From the NCBI GenBank assembly GCA_023392225.1, contig JAEVZM010000488.1, forward strand, positions 1 through 8,433: 8,433 bases of DNA, written 5' to 3'. The DNA is from Pseudomonadota bacterium. GTDB lineage: Bacteria > Pseudomonadota > Alphaproteobacteria > Rhizobiales > Kaistiaceae. Under the pieces are notes generated by a model, which made no database searches, was not told the DNA's origin, and saw nothing but the letters and a program-made list of their open reading frames with translations. Shown one piece after another: positions 1-5,765 of the stretch. The first letter of the stretch is position 1. Every line of letters begins with the position of its first letter. The translations under genes were made by a program, and so were the position numbers.

Positions 1-810
1 GGCCTGACCGTGCTCGGCATGATGGGCGAAGCCGCCAAGCTGACGCCCGAGGAGAGCCGCGCCTTCCTCGACACCGTGCTGGACACCGTCGCCGGCCGGG
101 TGCCGGTGGTGGTCGGCGTCTCCGCGCCCGGCCTCGTGGCGCTGCGCGACCTCGCCCTCGATTCGATGGCGCGCGGGGCGGCGGGCGTCATGGTCGCCCC
201 GACGCCGAACCTGCGCACGGACGAGCAGCTGGTGAACTACTACGCCATGGTCTGCGAGGCGCTCGGTCCGGACGTGCCCGTGGTCCTGCAGGACTTCCCG
301 CTGACGCTCGGCGTCCAGTTCTCGGTCGAGTGCCTGGTGCGCATCTTCCACGACAATCCGCAGATCGTCATGCTCAAGCACGAGGACTGGCCCGGGCTGG
401 CGAAGCTCGGCCGGCTGCGGCAGATCGAAGCCGAGGGCAAGACCCGCCGGGTGTCGATCCTGGTCGGCAATGGCGGCCTGTTCCTACCGCTCGAGATGGC
501 GCGCGGTGCCGACGGGGCGATGACCGGTTACGCCTATCCGGAGATGCTGGCGGAGGTCGTCGACGGCGTGAAGGCGGGGAACCGCGACCGGGTCGAGGAC
601 ATCTTCGACGCCCACCTGCCGCTGATCCGGCTCGAGACCCAGCCCGGCCTCGGCCTCGCGGTCCGCAAGGAAGTGCTGCTCCGGCGCGGCGCGATCGCCT
701 CGGCCCATGTCCGCCGGCCCGGTCCGAAGCTCAATGCCGACGACATGGCCGAGCTCGAGCGCACGCTCGTCCGGCTGGAGCGCCGCCTCGCCGAGCTCGG
801 CGCGGCGTGA
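1..810 (+). CDS. DapA/aldolase-superfamily protein, 5' end missing
   Basis: The reading frame is open from the first base (Gly-Leu-Thr precede a GTG at 10), so the start lies upstream; 269 codons are visible before TGA at 808-810, against about 300 in the family. The fold is the Schiff-base-forming TIM barrel of dihydrodipicolinate synthase, N-acetylneuraminate lyase and sugar-acid aldolases/dehydratases. The opening matches the family motif LGxxGE followed by LTPEE. The Schiff-base lysine is Lys126 of the visible part (IVMLKHE, codon 376-378), and the C-terminal GNGGLFLPLEMARGADG block fits the usual substrate loop. It is probably not a true DapA: the Thr-Thr pair of LGTTGE is Met-Met, and the Tyr of the YNxP motif is Gln (LQDFP, codon 289-291). 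A QD motif is seen in some sugar-acid dehydratase-like members. Substrate unknown; it likely belongs to an operon extending left of the window and converges on the SDR gene 52 bp away. Confidence 0.9.
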   Translation, partial: GLTVLGMMGEAAKLTPEESRAFLDTVLDTVAGRVPVVVGVSAPGLVALRDLALDSMARGAAGVMVAPTPNLRTDEQLVNYYAMVCEALGPDVPVVLQDFPLTLGVQFSVECLVRIFHDNPQIVMLKHEDWPGLAKLGRLRQIEAEGKTRRVSILVGNGGLFLPLEMARGADGAMTGYAYPEMLAEVVDGVKAGNRDRVEDIFDAHLPLIRLETQPGLGLAVRKEVLLRRGAIASAHVRRPGPKLNADDMAELERTLVRLERRLAELGAA

Positions 811-862
811 GGCACCCGGGCGACGGCATCGTCTCCGCCGCCCTGCCCTACCCGGACCGCGC

Positions 863-1651
863 TCAGATCGCGCGGATCATGCCGCCGTCGCAGCGGATCC
901 TCGCGCCGGTCACATAGCTCGCCTGGGCGCTGACCAGGAACGCGGCGACGGCGGCGAACTCCTCGACGCGCCCATAGCGCCCCATCGGGATCGAGGCGCG
1001 CGAGGCGGCAGCGATCTCCTCGACGCTCTTGCCGGCCCGCGCGGCGGCGGCCGCATCGAGCTCGTCGACGCGGTCGGTGTGGATGCGGCCCGGGATCAGG
1101 ATGTTGGCGGTGACGCCATCAGCGGCGATCTCGGCAGCAAGCGTCTTCGACCATCCGACCAGCGTCGCGCGCAGTGCGTTCGAGGCGCCGAGATTGGGGA
1201 TCGGCTGCTCGACGCCGGACGACGTGAGGGTGAGGATCCGGCCCCAGCCTGCGGCCCGCATCCCCGGCAGGAGCGCATTGGTCAGCGCGATGACCCGCTC
1301 GACCATCACGGTGAAGGCCGAGGACCAGACCTCGGGCGCCAGCGTGGCGACTGCGCCCGGCGCCGGACCTCCGGTGTTGTTGACGAGGATATCCACCCCG
1401 CCGAGACGCTCGGCCGCCGCATCGGCCAGCCGGGCCACCGCGTCGGCGTCCGCCATGTCGCAGGGGGCGGCAAGCGCCTTGCCCGGCCCGCGGTCGGTCA
1501 GCGCGGCGGCCGCAGCCTCGAGCCGGACAGCATTCCGTCCCGTGAGGAGCACCGTGGCGCCCTCGGCGACCAGCGTCGTGGCGATGCCCAGCCCCAGTCC
1601 GCGCGACGAGGCGAGCACCAGCGCGCGTCGTCCTTCCAGTCCCAGATCCAT
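863..1651 (-). CDS. SDR-family protein, BKR-like divergent subgroup
   Basis: 262-aa protein with the Rossmann layout of short-chain dehydrogenases/reductases, often auto-named 3-oxoacyl-ACP reductase. The cofactor loop is ASSRGLGLGIA (residues 14-24), where TGxxxGxG has lost its Thr and first Gly. NNTGG is at 91-95, the catalytic-type Ser pair at 144-145, and PGR at 187-189. The YxxxK active-site pair aligns with Ser157 and Arg161 (SNALR), so Tyr and Lys are both missing. This fits the CDD subgroup described as BKR-like SDR (cd05344, from memory), defined by imperfect NAD and catalytic motifs. It may act by altered chemistry or not be a reductase. ATG at 1651 has AGGGA about 8 nt upstream. 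It is last in the racemase-amidohydrolase-SDR run, 33 bp after the amidohydrolase, so it probably handles a product or precursor of that pathway (inference). Confidence 0.9.
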   Translation of the reverse strand: MDLGLEGRRALVLASSRGLGLGIATTLVAEGATVLLTGRNAVRLEAAAAALTDRGPGKALAAPCDMADADAVARLADAAAERLGGVDILVNNTGGPAPGAVATLAPEVWSSAFTVMVERVIALTNALLPGMRAAGWGRILTLTSSGVEQPIPNLGASNALRATLVGWSKTLAAEIAADGVTANILIPGRIHTDRVDELDAAAAARAGKSVEEIAAASRASIPMGRYGRVEEFAAVAAFLVSAQASYVTGARIRCDGGMIRAI

Positions 1652-1684
1652 GTCAGCATTCCCTGTGTCCGGTCGCGGCCGATC

Positions 1685-3037
1685 TCAGCGGCGGGCGACG
1701 TAGGTGCCCTGCCCGGCATGGGACAGGATCTCGGTGCCGTCCCACACCGGGCGGCCGCGGAGGATCGTCGTGCCGACGACGGCCGAGAAGGTCTCGCCGT
1801 CATAGGGGCTCCAGTTCAGCCCGTCGCGGGTGACCGAGGCATCGAAGCGCCGCGGCTCCCGACGCAGCACCACGAGGTCGGCGTCGCCACCGACGGTGAT
1901 CGCGCCCTTTCGCGGCCAGAGGCCGAAGAACTTCGCCGGCCGGCTCGCCATGAAGTCGGCGAGGTCGCGCACCGCGCGCTCGGCGCCGTAGCGCGCCTCG
2001 GCGTCGGTGTAAAACGAGGGCCCGAGCGTCTCGAGCCCGGGAATGCCGGCGCCGGCCTTGAAGATCGACGGCACCAGCTTGTTGTCGATCGGCCAGCTCG
2101 AGTGGTCGGACGAGATGAAGGCGACCCGGCCGGCGGCGCAGTCGTCCCAGAGCCCGTCGATCAGGCCGCTGCGGATCGGCGGCGACACCTTCATCCGCGC
2201 GCCGAGGCGGCCGATGTCGCGGTCGTTGTCGAAGTGGAGGTAGTGGACGCAGAGCTCGCCGGTCGCCCGCACGCCGCGAGCCGCCTGCTCGGCGACCATC
2301 TCGAAGCCGCGCGGCGTCGAGATGTGGACGATGTGGACATGCGCCCCGGTATCGGCGCCGAGCCCGAGGAACTGCGCGGTGGCGAGCAGCTCCGCCACCT
2401 CGGGCCGCGACGGCTCGTGGAACTCGGGAGTGACCGACCCCGCCGCCTCGAAGCCGGCGATGCCGGCGCGGACGATCTCCTGGTCCTCGTTGTGGAGGCC
2501 GACCGGCAGTCCGGTCGGCACCGAAGCGGCGAGGATGTCGCGGATCTCGTTCACCGGGATGCGGGGAAAGCGCACCGGGTGGCTCTCGATCAGCGACAGC
2601 TTGAAGGCGCAGACACCAGCGGCCGCGAGCGCGGCCATCTCCACCGTCCCCTGCCCCGGCGCGACGGTAGCGTAGAGCGCCACGTCGCAATGCGAGAGGC
2701 TTTCCACCGCCGCCACTTTGGCCTCGAGCCGGGCGATGGTATTGAGCGGGTCGGGGTTGTCATAGGGCATGTCGACGATGGTGGTGATCCCGCCCGCCAG
2801 CGCCGATTGCGAGGTGGCCTCGAAACCCCGCAGGCCGCGATAGCTGGTGGCATGGGTCTGGCCGTCGACCAGCCCGGGGATCACCCAGTCGCTGCCGGCA
2901 TCGATGACCTGCCGTGCCTCCGGCGCCGGCCCGCTGCCGATGGCGGCGATCTTTTCGCCCGAGACCGCCACCCAGCCGTCCTCGAGGTTCCGGTCCGAGA
3001 GGACCAGCGTACCACGCACCAGAAGATCGAAGATCAT
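1685..3037 (-). CDS. Dihydropyrimidinase/allantoinase/dihydroorotase-like cyclic amidohydrolase
   Basis: 450-aa metal-dependent amidohydrolase of the cyclic-amide branch, which hydrolyses ring amides such as hydantoins, allantoin, dihydropyrimidines or dihydroorotate; cytoplasmic. The N-terminal beta-sandwich (1-55) leads into PGLVDGQTHA (54-63) and AGGITTIVDMP (81-91). Visible active-site elements are Lys146 (AFKLSL, the lysine carboxylated in this family), His182 (LHNED), His238 (VHIVHIS) and Asp311 (SSDHSSW). The C-terminal strand region carries GDADLVV (384-390). Oddity: the DxHxH metal motif reads D58-G-Q60-T-H62, so the first His is Gln (codon CAG, 2858-2860 on the plus strand). Length is typical. 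It starts 18 bp after the hydantoin-type racemase stop, which argues for a chiral ureide/imide substrate. Exact specificity (hydantoinase, allantoinase or another) cannot be assigned. Confidence 0.92.
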   Translation of the reverse strand: MIFDLLVRGTLVLSDRNLEDGWVAVSGEKIAAIGSGPAPEARQVIDAGSDWVIPGLVDGQTHATSYRGLRGFEATSQSALAGGITTIVDMPYDNPDPLNTIARLEAKVAAVESLSHCDVALYATVAPGQGTVEMAALAAAGVCAFKLSLIESHPVRFPRIPVNEIRDILAASVPTGLPVGLHNEDQEIVRAGIAGFEAAGSVTPEFHEPSRPEVAELLATAQFLGLGADTGAHVHIVHISTPRGFEMVAEQAARGVRATGELCVHYLHFDNDRDIGRLGARMKVSPPIRSGLIDGLWDDCAAGRVAFISSDHSSWPIDNKLVPSIFKAGAGIPGLETLGPSFYTDAEARYGAERAVRDLADFMASRPAKFFGLWPRKGAITVGGDADLVVLRREPRRFDASVTRDGLNWSPYDGETFSAVVGTTILRGRPVWDGTEILSHAGQGTYVARR

Positions 3038-3055
3038 GTTGTCCTGGTCCCTGTT

Positions 3056-3718
3056 CTAGCGTGCCCGCGGGTAGCGGAGCGTGATCAGCCGCTCGGCGCG
3101 CAGCACTGCCGCCTGCACCGGATCGATCACCGGCAGGCCCAGGCGCTCCTGCACCGACTCGCGATAGATGCCCATCGAGGCACAGCCGAGGATCAGGCAT
3201 TCCGCCCCGTCGATGTCGCGGAGCTGGCTGCCGATCTCGTCGATCCGTGCCAGCACCCGCCTGGCCTCGCCCATGCCGGCGACTCCGATGTCGAGCGACC
3301 TGTCGCCGGCGAGGAAGCCGGAGAAGCCGAGCGCGGCGATGGCGCGGCGATGGCGGGCGATCGAAGCCTGCACGATCGAGACCACGCCGAAGCGCATCCC
3401 CATCGACACCGCCTCGCCATAGGCGGCCTCGGCGATGCCGACCACCGGCTCCGCGATCCGCTCGCGCGCCAGCATCAGCCCGGGATCCGAGAAGCAGCCG
3501 AGCACATGGGCATCCGCGGCGACCGTGGCGAGGCGTTCCACCGCCGGCAGCACCACCGCCTCGACGTCGGCCTGGGATTCGATTCCCGCCGGCGCGCCGG
3601 CAAGGGTACCGAACGTCACCTCGGCCCGGATCCCGTCCCGGATCAGCGCCAACGACTGCTCCATGGCGGCGGTGACCGCCTCGGAGCTGTTGGGATTGAG
3701 GACAAAGATGCGCGCCAT
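3056..3718 (-). CDS. Aspartate/glutamate/hydantoin racemase family protein
   Basis: 220-aa cofactor-independent racemase of the Asp/Glu/hydantoin racemase family, which inverts a stereocentre by two-base proton transfer between two cysteines. The N-terminus IFVLNPNSSEA is typical of hydantoin and allantoin racemases. Both cysteines are present: Cys75 in HVLGCFSDPGL and Cys179 in LILGCASM. PVVGIAEAA (91-99) is another family signature. ATG at 3718 opens directly on the conserved N-terminus, with CGGAG 10 nt upstream. It is first in the three-gene run with the cyclic amidohydrolase and SDR, and an AT-rich promoter region lies just upstream. Pairing with a hydantoinase-like enzyme is the classic arrangement for converting one enantiomer so that both can be hydrolysed. 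Hydantoin versus allantoin or another cyclic ureide is unresolved. Confidence 0.92.
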   Translation of the reverse strand: MARIFVLNPNSSEAVTAAMEQSLALIRDGIRAEVTFGTLAGAPAGIESQADVEAVVLPAVERLATVAADAHVLGCFSDPGLMLARERIAEPVVGIAEAAYGEAVSMGMRFGVVSIVQASIARHRRAIAALGFSGFLAGDRSLDIGVAGMGEARRVLARIDEIGSQLRDIDGAECLILGCASMGIYRESVQERLGLPVIDPVQAAVLRAERLITLRYPRAR

Positions 3719-3745
3719 CTGCAGTTGACTCCGAGCGGAATACTA

Positions 3746-3782
3746 ATTGATATTCTGATAAATATATCAGCAATGGGTTCAA
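3746..3782 (-). promoter_or_regulatory. Candidate promoter and operator of the racemase operon
   Basis: This is the only clearly AT-rich patch in a GC-rich window, just upstream of the racemase. A perfect inverted repeat CTGATA (3755-3760), AATA, TATCAG (3765-3770) is present. TGATAT/ATATCA (3748-3753/3764-3769) and ATTG/CAAT (3746-3749/3771-3774) form further overlapping inverted pairs. On the minus strand TTGAAC (3782-3777) and TATCAG (3760-3755), 16 nt apart, could be -35 and -10, putting the palindrome on the promoter. Half-site GCTGATA resembles GCAGATA at the gntR promoter. Likely bound by the neighbouring GntR protein (inference). Confidence 0.5.
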
Positions 3783-3796
3783 GAGAATAGATGCTC

Positions 3797-3822
3797 GCGC
3801 CGCGCGGGCGCCGGCTGCCGGC
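3797..3822 (-). terminator. GC-rich hairpins after gntR, possible weak terminator
   Basis: Downstream of the gntR stop on the minus strand lie GCCGG/CCGGC (3810-3822) and then GCGCC/GGCGC with a 5-nt loop (3797-3811), which share bases at their junction. The transcript then runs into a mildly T-rich stretch (CTATTCTCTT) but lacks a true U-tract. This could separate gntR transcription from the racemase operon. Confidence 0.25.
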
Positions 3823-3834
3823 CAACTCATCGAT

Positions 3835-4560
3835 TCAGAGCGAGACCTCGCGGAACCCCGGGCTTTGCGCCAACGCCATCAACAGCCCCTGCCGGGTGGC
3901 GTTGTTGTGCCGGATCATGGCGGCGCGGGCGGCCTCGGGATCCCGAGTGGCGAGAATCTCGACGATCTGGCGGTGCTCGCTGTTGGTCTCGGCATTGACG
4001 TCGCGGAGCGTCGCCCCGAGGTAGAAGAAGCGCTCCAGCTGATCGATCTGGCGCTCGACCAGGTCGGTGAGGCGCGCATTGCCCGAAGCCCGCGCAATGG
4101 CGAGATGAAAGGCCCGGTTGGCATCCACGAAGTCGCTGATGCTGGGCTCCGCCTTCGGGTCATAGCTGACCTCGGCGAGGCGGCTCAGCTCCTTGAGCTC
4201 GTCCTCGGTGATCCGCCGAACCGCCAGCTCGACAACCCCGGCTTCGAGGATGGTGCGCACGTCGAACAGCTCGGTGATGTCGCCCAGCGTGATCGGCGAC
4301 ACCTGGTAGCCGCGGCGGGGGAAGGTGCGGATCAGTCCGTCCAAGCGCAGCGCCGCCAGCGCCTCGCGAACCGGCGTCTTCGAGACCCCGAAACGGAGCG
4401 CCAGCTCGGCCTCGGAGAGGTCGGTGCCAGGCTTGAGGGTACAGCGCAGAATCTCCTGCCGCAGCGCCTCGTAGATCCCCTCGGTGAGGGACCGCGTACC
4501 GCCTCCCGGCTTCAGCCTGGTCTTTCCAGCCCCGGCCTTCGGAGCGACTGCGCCGGCCAT
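3835..4560 (-). CDS. GntR-family transcriptional regulator, FadR/FCD subfamily
   Basis: 241-aa one-component regulator: an N-terminal winged helix-turn-helix (about 25-91, with SEAELALRFGVSKTPVREAL as recognition core) and a helical FCD ligand domain (about 95-232). Possible FCD metal/ligand residues are Asn148 (where Asp is more common), His152 (RAFH), His196 (SEH) and His218 (RHN). Such proteins usually repress adjacent catabolic genes and release DNA on binding an organic acid or related metabolite. Start choice: an upstream ATG at 4569 abuts the GGAGG with no spacing, whereas ATG at 4560 lies 9 nt from it, so 4560 is preferred. It is codirectional with and 116 bp upstream of the racemase. 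A palindrome covers its own promoter and a related palindrome covers the racemase promoter, implying autoregulation and control of the cassette (inference). Confidence 0.93.
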   Translation of the reverse strand: MAGAVAPKAGAGKTRLKPGGGTRSLTEGIYEALRQEILRCTLKPGTDLSEAELALRFGVSKTPVREALAALRLDGLIRTFPRRGYQVSPITLGDITELFDVRTILEAGVVELAVRRITEDELKELSRLAEVSYDPKAEPSISDFVDANRAFHLAIARASGNARLTDLVERQIDQLERFFYLGATLRDVNAETNSEHRQIVEILATRDPEAARAAMIRHNNATRQGLLMALAQSPGFREVSL

Positions 4561-4569
4561 GAATTCCAT

Positions 4570-4574
4570 CCTCC
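4570..4574 (-). promoter_or_regulatory. Shine-Dalgarno that decides the gntR start
   Basis: On the minus strand GGAGG ends at 4570, directly touching the ATG at 4569-4567. The next in-frame ATG (4560-4558) is at normal spacing of 9 nt. Translation is therefore expected from 4560, giving a protein three residues shorter than the longest frame. Confidence 0.6.
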
Positions 4575-4619
4575 CGCAGATATTTCACGAAGTGTATCTG
4601 CGGCCGGAGAGCGCCGCAA
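4574..4619 (-). promoter_or_regulatory. gntR promoter overlapped by a 30-bp palindromic operator candidate
   Basis: Minus-strand TTGCGG (4619-4614), a 17-nt spacer and TACACT (4596-4591) form a plausible sigma70-type promoter. A perfect 9-bp inverted repeat, CCGCAGATA (4574-4582) and TATCTGCGG (4595-4603) with a 12-nt centre, covers part of the spacer, the -10 and the expected transcription start. This is a standard place for a repressor to block RNA polymerase. Because the expected start lies inside the repeat, a DNA operator is more likely than an RNA hairpin. Confidence 0.55.
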
Positions 4620-4885
4620 CCGATTGGCCTCGCTCCATCACCCGCCACACGCCCAGCATCCGCAGGCGGCTGAAATTGCCATCGTCCTGCCACCGGCAAC
4701 GGGGCACTGGTGGTCAGGCCCTCGAAGCCAAGGCCGATCGCGCTCCGTCGCCTCGATCTGCTCGGCGCGGCGGGATTCGGACCCGCGCTCCGCGCCGTGC
4801 GCCGCCATCGAGGCGATGATCGCCACGCTCGACCCGTCGTCGAACCCGCCGCGTCGGCCGGGCCGCGCGCCGGGCAGACGGCTGC
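4620..4885. other. Gene-free stretch between gntR and the exported-protein gene
   Basis: No open frame here shows recognisable protein features; frames on both strands are Arg/Pro/Ala-rich shadows typical of GC-rich non-coding DNA. The stretch holds the 3' untranslated side of the exported-protein gene and the upstream side of the gntR promoter. Its one notable structure is the 12-bp stem at 4763-4797 listed separately. No U-tract terminator is seen. Confidence 0.5.
4763..4797 (-). other. Stem-loop with tRNA acceptor/T-arm geometry
   Basis: On the minus strand CGGCGCG, a 4-nt bulge GAGC, GCGGG, the 7-nt loop TCCGAAT, CCCGC and CGCGCCG form a 7+5 bp stem. These are the lengths of a tRNA acceptor stem stacked on a T stem, and the loop resembles TTCGAAT. 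The D arm, anticodon arm and variable region are absent, and the following bases are AGCA, not ACCA. It is not a functional tRNA gene. It may be a tRNA remnant, a 3'-UTR structure or chance in GC-rich DNA. Confidence 0.3.
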
Positions 4886-5368
4886 TCAATCGATCGGGAA
4901 GGTAACGTCGAAGACGCCGTCGATCTCGGCCGTTTCGCCTTCTCTCGTCGGGGAAGCCTGGAACGTTCCCTTCACATGCACGGCCGTATCGGTCTTCTCG
5001 AACAGCTCGAGCTTGACCGCCGTTGCGTCCTCTCCAGCCTCCCACTTGTCCGAAAAGCCCGACAGCAGATAGTAGAACTCCGTCCCGTGGGCCTCTTTGC
5101 CCTTGGGCCCCCTCATGACATTGAACCCAAGGGAGATCGCGTTCTTCGTCGCGGCCAGATCGGTCTCCTGCGGGTTGCCCCAGAGCGTGAACATGTCGAT
5201 GACCTTCGCGGAGTCATCGTGTGAGGATTGGCTTTCGCCGTCCTGGGACGTCACGAACCATGTCTGCTCCCCGCCCTGCCAATTGGCGGTGATGGTTCCG
5301 AGCGTATCCGCTTGAGCAGCACCGGCGGCCAATACGAAAGCGGCGAATGCCACGGTGATACGGTTCAT
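4886..5368 (-). CDS. Hypothetical exported protein with N-terminal signal peptide
   Basis: 160-aa protein of no family I recognise. Residues 1-20 form a classic Sec signal peptide: basic MNR start, hydrophobic core, AQA before Asp21. The mature part (about 140 aa) would be periplasmic or secreted. It has no cysteine, is acidic, and ends in alternating polar/hydrophobic segments (VKLELFEKTDTAVHVKGTFQ, then IDGVFDVTF), suggesting a small beta-sheet domain. There is no lipobox or membrane anchor. ATG at 5368 has AAGGAG 6 nt upstream. It stands alone between non-coding stretches, with no functional link to neighbours. Its codon use and third-position GC are somewhat less extreme than in the catabolic genes, but it looks intact. 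Confidence 0.8.
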   Translation of the reverse strand: MNRITVAFAAFVLAAGAAQADTLGTITANWQGGEQTWFVTSQDGESQSSHDDSAKVIDMFTLWGNPQETDLAATKNAISLGFNVMRGPKGKEAHGTEFYYLLSGFSDKWEAGEDATAVKLELFEKTDTAVHVKGTFQASPTREGETAEIDGVFDVTFPID

Positions 5369-5386
5369 CGTTGTCTCCTTTCAACG
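5369..5386 (-). promoter_or_regulatory. Ribosome binding site enclosed in a short inverted repeat
   Basis: The AAGGAG of the exported-protein gene (5380-5375) sits between CGTTG (5386-5382 on the minus strand) and CAACG (5373-5369), a perfect 5-bp inverted repeat next to the ATG. The small stem would present or partly hide the Shine-Dalgarno in its loop. A second repeat, TTCCA/TGGAA (5395-5399/5405-5409), lies just upstream and could be an operator. Confidence 0.35.
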
Positions 5387-5556
5387 GCTACGAATTCCAG
5401 TTCGTGGAACCGACGTGAGCCCCGTCCGCGCTGGTGGTCGAAGAGCTCGGCCCCAAGCCACGTCTCTGACAGCTTGATCTCGCAGTTGACCGCCCGCGGC
5501 ACGGCCCCTCGCCCGCAGCGCTGACCGAGCCCTGCCACGCCACTATGTGGAGCGGA

Positions 5557-5579
5557 GCCCCGCGAGCGGGGCCATTCCG
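5557..5579. other. Very stable GC hairpin
   Basis: GCCCCGC (5557-5563), GA, GCGGGGC (5566-5572) forms a near-perfect hairpin, probably closing on a CGAG tetraloop. CGGA (5553-5556) and TCCG (5576-5579) can extend the stem across a 3-nt bulge. No T-run follows on either strand, so it is not a canonical intrinsic terminator. Confidence 0.4.
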
Positions 5580-5647
5580 AACTGCCCGCCGCCGTCGGCC
5601 ATGATGACCGGCGGACTCGCAGGAGTCCAGTTTCCGACCCCTGCCGA

Positions 5648-5665
5648 CAGAGACGGGAGTCTCTG
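5648..5665. other. 7-bp perfect stem-loop
   Basis: CAGAGAC, loop GGGA, GTCTCTG. It lies 19 bp right of the GGACTC/GAGTCC stem. Unlike most hairpins in this window its arms are not pure G/C runs, which makes chance slightly less likely. It could be a structured-RNA element or an operator. Confidence 0.35.
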
Positions 5666-5765
5666 CTCCCTACGCACCCGCAACCCCAGGGCGTGTGCTC
5701 GACGTCACTGGCATGCCACGCTCGACGATGGCACCCTCCGGCCTCGCTGGGGAGCGCGTGAAGGC

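Larger units (their letters stand above)
5387..5765. other. Gene-free, hairpin-rich stretch
   Basis: The region lies between the exported-protein gene (leftward) and the small membrane-protein frame (rightward). No frame shows protein-like composition. It carries perfect inverted repeats in close succession: GCCCCGC/GCGGGGC (5557-5572), CCGCCG/CGGCGG (5589-5614), GGACTC/GAGTCC (5613-5628) and CAGAGAC/GTCTCTG (5648-5665). The second and third overlap, so they are alternatives. The promoters of the two flanking genes should lie here, but I cannot pick convincing -35/-10 pairs. Confidence 0.45.

Noticed and set aside
811..862. Bidirectional terminator between the converging aldolase-family and SDR genes
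   Set aside because: Only imperfect GC pairing (GGCGACGGC against GCCGCC) without T-runs; too weak to call.
707..3790. A 1027-codon open frame on the plus strand
   Set aside because: It runs antisense to three well-supported minus-strand genes; its translation is Arg/Gly/Asp-rich low-complexity sequence with no family motif. Long antisense frames are expected in DNA this GC-rich.
4561..4569. Upstream ATG for gntR at 4569
   Set aside because: The Shine-Dalgarno touches this ATG with no spacer; the ATG at 4560 has normal spacing. The difference is only three residues.
4763..4840. A complete tRNA gene around the T-arm-like sequence on the minus strand
   Set aside because: No D arm or anticodon arm can be placed, the T-loop has C for the second T, and there is no CCA.
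5547..5765. N-terminal extension of the 32-aa membrane frame to 105 codons
   Set aside because: The added part spans stable hairpins and is Arg/Pro/Thr-rich without protein-like features; only the last 32 codons look like a real product.
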